Positions 59,783 through 64,000 of a DNA stretch of 64,000 nt are shown here, one piece after another. This DNA is from Firmicutes bacterium UBA6113 (GTDB lineage Bacteria > Bacillota > Clostridia > Tissierellales > Sedimentibacteraceae), in the NCBI GenBank assembly GCA_002422545.1, contig DIWF01000017.1, forward strand, positions 1 to 64,000, read 5' to 3'. A program made the position numbers and the translations under genes. How positions within the stretch are numbered: position 1 is the first letter of the stretch; each line of letters starts with the position of its first letter. Below the pieces are notes generated by a model. The model did not search any database, had not been told where the DNA came from, and saw only the letters and a program-made list of their open reading frames with translations.

Positions 59783-61192
59783 TCAATATCCTATCAATAC
59801 TGCGATTTCAAGCATGATCATTTGAGCTGCAAGTAACATTAAGAACAGTGGAGTAAACCATTTATACCACTTTTCAAGTTTGATACCACCCAATCCGCAG
59901 ATGATAACGATATCAGCTGTAGGCCAGAAGATGTTTGATAAACCATCACCAAACTGGAATGCAAGCACTGCTGTTTGACGAGTTACACCGATAATATCAG
60001 CAAGCTGGGCCATGATAGGCATTGTAGCAACTGCCTGCCCTGAACCGGATGGAATGAAGAAATTTATCATAGTTTGAACCATAAGCATTAATTGAGCTGA
60101 GATTCCGCTTGGTGCATTCCTTAATAGATTCGAAAGGTTGAAAATAACTGTATCCATAATCATAGCATCTTTCATAACTACTACGATACCCTTAGCAACA
60201 CCAGTAAGGATACAGCCCCAAACTACAGTTTTTGCACTGTCTATAAACTCAGCACACCATTTGTTTGGTGACCATTTCTTTATTCCAGCAGCAACCATCG
60301 ACATAATCAAGAATAACCCGCATAGTTGAGGATAATCCCAACCCCATTTCATAAGCCCTAACATAAGGATCACTAATGTTGCAACGATGTCTAAGATTAC
60401 TAGTAAGTCAGATGTATTAAATTCATATGAATCCAAATCTCCTTCTGCAAATTCGTGAATTGATTTTTCTCCATAAACAACTGATGACTTAGGATCTCTA
60501 GATAGTTTTTTAGCATATCTAATTACATAAACTATTGTAATTGTCATAAATACAACTAAACAAATCACTCTGTACCAAGTTCCAGAATATAATTCTACTT
60601 GAGAAACATTCTGAGCTACACCAACTGTATAAGGATTCAATGTAGCACCCATGAAACCTACGAACTCACCACAAGCTATAACCGCAAAGCCAAACATTGC
60701 ATCGTAACCCATCGCTATTCCTAAACCAATAATAAGTGGATAAAAACCATAGAATTCACTGGCCATACCGAAGATTGAACCGCCTAAACCAAAAATTATC
60801 ATCAGTATAGGTACTAATATCAATCCTTTATTACCTAGGCGTTTGAGCAGTGATCCTATTCCTGAGTGGAAGGCCCCCGTTTTTACCATTACTCCAAAAG
60901 TACCACAACAACATAAAATTACAAAAATAATATCTGCGGCATCAACACAGCCTCTATAGAAAGCTGCGAATAGTCCTAAAAATCCTGTAGGTGATACTTC
61001 CGACTTATCAACTTCATGATAAGTTCCATCAATAGCTACACTTCTAATTCTTCCGTTAACATCCTGATCTTGATAATCATATGTACCTGATGGTATAACC
61101 CATGACAATATTGCCATAACTAAAACTACAGCAGCTACAATAATTAAGGTATCAGGCATATTAAACTTTCTCTTCTTCTTTACACTTTCCAT
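59783..61192 (-). CDS. YfcC-family permease
   Basis: A 469-residue membrane protein with about twelve spans. Typical YfcC segments include WVIPSGTYDY (about 36-45), FFIPSGSGQAVATMPIMAQLADIIGV and FGDGLSNIFWPT near the end. Members carry dicarboxylates or basic amino acids. Start 61192 is chosen because GGAGG lies 7 nt upstream; an extension of 25 residues lacks one. First gene of the unit behind a sigma-54 promoter. Confidence 0.9.
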   Translation of the reverse strand: MESVKKKRKFNMPDTLIIVAAVVLVMAILSWVIPSGTYDYQDQDVNGRIRSVAIDGTYHEVDKSEVSPTGFLGLFAAFYRGCVDAADIIFVILCCCGTFGVMVKTGAFHSGIGSLLKRLGNKGLILVPILMIIFGLGGSIFGMASEFYGFYPLIIGLGIAMGYDAMFGFAVIACGEFVGFMGATLNPYTVGVAQNVSQVELYSGTWYRVICLVVFMTITIVYVIRYAKKLSRDPKSSVVYGEKSIHEFAEGDLDSYEFNTSDLLVILDIVATLVILMLGLMKWGWDYPQLCGLFLIMSMVAAGIKKWSPNKWCAEFIDSAKTVVWGCILTGVAKGIVVVMKDAMIMDTVIFNLSNLLRNAPSGISAQLMLMVQTMINFFIPSGSGQAVATMPIMAQLADIIGVTRQTAVLAFQFGDGLSNIFWPTADIVIICGLGGIKLEKWYKWFTPLFLMLLAAQMIMLEIAVLIGY

Positions 61193-61246
61193 TTGAAAAC
61201 CTCCTATAATTGTTAAATAAGCCTTGATTAATATCAATAAACATAT

Positions 61247-61264
61247 AAGCAAATTATATGCCAA
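61247..61264 (-). promoter_or_regulatory. Sigma-54 promoter of the YfcC operon
   Basis: The minus strand reads TTGGCATATAATTTGCTT, matching TGGCAC-N5-TTGCA with the GG-GC distance of 10. Transcription should start near 61237, 45 nt before the permease ATG. Confidence 0.88.
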
Positions 61265-61278
61265 CATTATTTAAAAAA

Positions 61279-61324
61279 GAATTGTGTAAATTTACGCATT
61301 TTCATTCGTATATCTACACAATTC
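61279..61324. promoter_or_regulatory. Paired activator-site candidate upstream of the YfcC promoter
   Basis: GTGTAAATTTACGC (61284-61297) and, on the opposite strand, GTGTAGATATACGA (61319-61306) are near-identical dyads, framed by perfect 10-bp arms GAATTGTGTA / TACACAATTC. They lie directly upstream of the -24 element and are candidate sites for the activator encoded at 62142. Confidence 0.65.
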
Positions 61325-61351
61325 TTATCTATTTATTACGTTTATCCGGAC

Positions 61352-62155
61352 TCAGTTCACTTTTCCGGATTTATTTGAATTTTTGTAGCATAAAAGAGTG
61401 ATATCTCTCATTATACTTTCTGCATTCCTTGTATTAGAGTCCTCAGCTGCCATACATAAAATAAATGGATTTTCGCTATAAATAATACCCATATCCATTA
61501 TCAAATTATCGTCTATTCCCGTCTGATGAGCAATAGGAAGCTCTTCATCAAAGTAATAAGGTATTATGCTGTTTTGTTGATGTTCTCTCAATACTTCAAG
61601 CATTTCAAGGCTTGCCCTATTTGATATGATTTGTCCCTTATACATTCTGTAAAACAAGCTGGCCATTTCTTTTATGGAAACATAGTTCTCTATACCCTTA
61701 TCTATCTTTTCCCTGTCCAGGATCGCCCTGTGAAGTCTGGTCTTCGGAAACCCAAGCATATCCAAAGTTTTATTTATTTCTTTCTCCCCAAACATTCTGA
61801 ATAATATGTTGAAAGCGATATTATCACTTACAGAAGTACTTAAACTATATAAATCTTCCAATGTCAATTCGGTACCTTCATGAAGATATTCCAGAGCACC
61901 GAACGTCTTTATTCTTTTTTCTTTATTCCCTATATAGTCGCTCCTTTTGAGAATATATGTACTGTCTTTGCTGGCTTTATCTGCCTCTATCCATTTAAAT
62001 GCCTCAAGAAGCGTGATGATCTTAACTGATCCAGAGGCTAAAAAAACATCGCAATTTCCGGCATAGCAACTTTCTCCACAATTCAAATCTATGTAATAAA
62101 TACCTATCTTGCCTCTAAAGTTTTCAATTCTATCTTTAATATTATCTAAAATCAT
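61352..62155 (-). CDS. Class A beta-lactamase-like serine hydrolase, cytoplasmic, with altered active-site motif
   Basis: A 267-residue protein of the beta-lactamase class A-like fold (PF13354 type). The SDN loop is present (SVSDNIAFNILF, about 109) and an HQTG stands for the KTG triad (about 212). The first motif, usually S-x-x-K, reads ASGSVKII: the serines are 2 and 4 residues before the lysine, not 3. There is no signal peptide, unlike secreted beta-lactamases. It overlaps the activator gene by 14 nt and is thus co-expressed with it. A role in resistance is unlikely; it may process a beta-lactam- or amide-like inducer, by inference. Confidence 0.72.
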   Translation of the reverse strand: MILDNIKDRIENFRGKIGIYYIDLNCGESCYAGNCDVFLASGSVKIITLLEAFKWIEADKASKDSTYILKRSDYIGNKEKRIKTFGALEYLHEGTELTLEDLYSLSTSVSDNIAFNILFRMFGEKEINKTLDMLGFPKTRLHRAILDREKIDKGIENYVSIKEMASLFYRMYKGQIISNRASLEMLEVLREHQQNSIIPYYFDEELPIAHQTGIDDNLIMDMGIIYSENPFILCMAAEDSNTRNAESIMRDITLLCYKNSNKSGKVN

Positions 62156-63902
62156 TTTCTTCTATCCCTTCATATATGATGGCATATTTCTTTATCTTAT
62201 CAAAAATAGCAGTTCTTCCTATATCTAAATATTGCGCCGCCTTTGATTTATCTCCATGGAATAAATCTAACGCATTTCGTATTGCCTGCTTCTCGCAATT
62301 TTCTTTTAATTCTCTTAAGGTCATCGGTTTTAATGCAAATTTATCATGCTCAGGCAAAACTATATCATCTGGAGGAATAATTTTTTTATCGCATAAAATA
62401 GCAGCTTTTTCTAATACATTCTCCAATTCCCGAATATTCCCTGGCCATGGATATTCCTTGATTTTTTCCAAAGTTTGATACCCTATCAAAACAGGTTCTA
62501 TCTCAAGTCTTTCACATATTTCAGGCAGAATGTCTGATATTATAGCATGTATACAATCTAATCTTTCTCTGAGCGGAGGTATCTCTATTGGAAATACATT
62601 TATCCTATAGTACAGATCTTCTCTGAAGTTCTTCTCCTTTACCATTTCTGCCAGATTCTTATTTGTTGCTGCAATAAATCTTACATCAACCTCGCATTTT
62701 TTAGTACCGCCTACACGATAATATGTCTTACTTTGCATTACTTCCAGCAATTTGCCCTGAAGCGTTAGTGGTATTTCACCTATTTCATCCAGAAATAGCG
62801 TGCCTCCGAATGCCATGTCAAATAGACCTTCTTTACCGCCTTTTTTAGCTCCGGTAAAAGCACCTTCTTCATAACCAAACAACTCACTTTCTAAAAGATG
62901 ATATGCTATAGCAGCACAATTTATATGCACAAAAGGCTTATCCTTCCTCTTGCTGCAATTATGTATTTCTCTTGCCAGGAATGTCTTTCCAGTTCCGCTT
63001 TCACCTGTCAATAAAATAGTTGCATTTGTAGCGCTACCTTTTTGAAGGAGTTTTTCCAGTTCCCTAAACTTACCTTCATTTCCCCACAGTCTGAAACTAT
63101 TGTATTGTATACTGCCGTATCTATTCTCTGATTCCTTACATAATATCTTATTATATTTAAAATTATCATCGATAATGTTTTGTATCAGGCTTTCTTCCTC
63201 ATCAAATGAGATTATGTTGTACAAAACGCCCTTTAATTCAATGGTTTCTTTGCAAATAAAAACCTTTGCATCTTTAAAATCAGTTAGAATCTCACCTCTT
63301 AAAATTGCTTCATATATATTATTATGGATGAACTTTTTTAGATTCATATTCTGAATTTTTTCTTGATTGCAGTATCCATTAAAATCCTTTTTTATTAAGA
63401 TTTTCTCAAAGCCATTATCTTCGACATCTTCAGGAATAAAGTATTTTATTCCGTTATCATCTGCCAAAATTGCAATCTCCTTATACCTAGCCGTATCAAA
63501 AGACATTATCTGAGTATCTACCTTGACTATGATATTACTACCTTTTCTTATTACTGTTATGGACTTTCTTTCATATATCGTATCTATTAATTCTTCTGTT
63601 TTCCCTTCATATTTAAAATTCTGCTTTATTATTGGCATTATCTCTTCACTGCCTATTGAAGAAATAACCAATAGTCTTTTATCATAATGTATTTCATTAG
63701 CAGGTATTTTAAACTCGTTAGTTACAAATAAATAATCTCTTTCTTCATTTGAAACATAGATTAAAACATTGCCTTTTTCAAAGCTTCCACTCGGATATGC
63801 AATGGGCTTTACCAAATCCCTTTTTAAGTATTTTAAAGTCCTATCACCCAAAAAAACAATATTATCATTTTGATCTGTTATTATATAATTATCCTTTTTC
63901 AT
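62142..63902 (-). CDS. Sigma-54-dependent activator with novel-looking N-terminal sensor
   Basis: A 586-residue enhancer-binding protein. About 280 N-terminal residues have no recognised domain (beta-rich, e.g. DNYIITDQNDNIVFLGDRTLKYLK). The AAA+ domain follows with Walker A TGESGTGKTFLAREIH, GAFTGA (EEGAFTGAKKGG) and Walker B GGTLFLDEIGEIP, then a Fis-type helix-turn-helix (KSKAAQYLDIGRTAIFDKIKK). Start 63902 is chosen because AGGTGAG precedes it. It overlaps the serine-hydrolase gene. It probably activates the -24/-12 promoter at 61247. Confidence 0.88.
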   Translation of the reverse strand: MKKDNYIITDQNDNIVFLGDRTLKYLKRDLVKPIAYPSGSFEKGNVLIYVSNEERDYLFVTNEFKIPANEIHYDKRLLVISSIGSEEIMPIIKQNFKYEGKTEELIDTIYERKSITVIRKGSNIIVKVDTQIMSFDTARYKEIAILADDNGIKYFIPEDVEDNGFEKILIKKDFNGYCNQEKIQNMNLKKFIHNNIYEAILRGEILTDFKDAKVFICKETIELKGVLYNIISFDEEESLIQNIIDDNFKYNKILCKESENRYGSIQYNSFRLWGNEGKFRELEKLLQKGSATNATILLTGESGTGKTFLAREIHNCSKRKDKPFVHINCAAIAYHLLESELFGYEEGAFTGAKKGGKEGLFDMAFGGTLFLDEIGEIPLTLQGKLLEVMQSKTYYRVGGTKKCEVDVRFIAATNKNLAEMVKEKNFREDLYYRINVFPIEIPPLRERLDCIHAIISDILPEICERLEIEPVLIGYQTLEKIKEYPWPGNIRELENVLEKAAILCDKKIIPPDDIVLPEHDKFALKPMTLRELKENCEKQAIRNALDLFHGDKSKAAQYLDIGRTAIFDKIKKYAIIYEGIEENDFR

Positions 63903-64000
63903 TTTTCTCACCTATTATAATAACCTCTTATAATCCTCAAATATTTATTTTAACATTTTATAATATAAGAAAATTGAACCTATGTCAATATCGCAGGTAC

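Noticed and set aside
61352..62155. Secreted beta-lactamase conferring resistance
   Set aside because: No signal peptide, altered SxxK and KTG motifs, and coupling to a catabolic-type activator.
1..64000. CRISPR arrays, rRNA, tRNA, insertion sequences, prophage
   Set aside because: No regularly spaced direct repeats, structural RNA signatures, transposase or phage genes were seen on either strand.

Overview
The window reads as chromosomal DNA of an anaerobic, spore-forming, low-GC Firmicute of the Clostridia/Tissierellia type; the fermentation genes would fit something like Sedimentibacter, but the genus is a guess. Evidence: AT-rich intergenic DNA, GGAGG ribosome sites, an alpha/beta-type small acid-soluble spore protein, a YtxC-like sporulation protein, crotonyl-CoA/butyrate genes, 4-hydroxybutyryl-CoA dehydratase, two aldehyde:ferredoxin-oxidoreductase (AOR) family enzymes and one probable selenoprotein. 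No rRNA, tRNA, CRISPR array, insertion sequence or prophage was seen. Most genes lie on the minus strand.

Layout. 1-11.2 kb: housekeeping and central metabolism (start of an acyl-CoA dehydrogenase, crt, HAD phosphatase, tex, prfB with its programmed frameshift, secA, two FAD proteins). 11.3-15.4 kb: EamA exporter, Lrp regulator, carboxyltransferase (OadA/PycB type) and a 5'-truncated larA remnant. 15.5-24.3 kb: a 4-hydroxybutyrate module (permease, CoA-transferase with an extra Cys-rich N-terminal domain, NifU-like protein, AbfD), a sigma-54 activator, a lipoprotein HesB-like gene with an in-frame TGA and a SECIS-like hairpin (probable selenocysteine), and thiolase. abfD and the thiolase gene each have a clear -24/-12 promoter preceded by three copies of one 16-bp dyad, so both probably belong to the activator's regulon. 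4-Hydroxybutyrate would be converted via its CoA ester to crotonyl-CoA, which Crt, thiolase and acyl-CoA dehydrogenase channel to acetyl-CoA and butyryl-CoA.

24.3-33.2 kb: a MoxR/VWA pair, radA, and a cupin-XRE regulator with potABCD behind a strong promoter and twin operators. 33.2-34.8 kb: sporulation protein and a DUF6873-like protein. 34.9-48.8 kb: a molybdenum/tungsten island: ModE-like regulator, modABC with a ModE-type operator, XdhC-like protein, molybdopterin-binding protein, two TatA proteins, a polyferredoxin, a YdhV/YdhY pair in which the ferredoxin partner carries a Tat signal, a second AOR with its own MoaD-like protein and ferredoxin. Together these look like uptake, cofactor and export functions for W/Mo enzymes, one of which may be extracytoplasmic.

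49-57.7 kb: Hsp33, a methyltransferase, a spore protein, a 44-aa membrane protein coupled to an MFS transporter, UspA, a TAXI-TRAP transporter with DUF1850, and a lipoprotein. 57.9-64 kb: a second sigma-54 unit (activator and a serine beta-lactamase-like protein, then YfcC-family permease, M20 amidohydrolase and VanX-like dipeptidase behind another -24/-12 promoter), probably for uptake and hydrolysis of an amide- or peptide-type compound. Three families of short palindromic repeats are scattered between genes.
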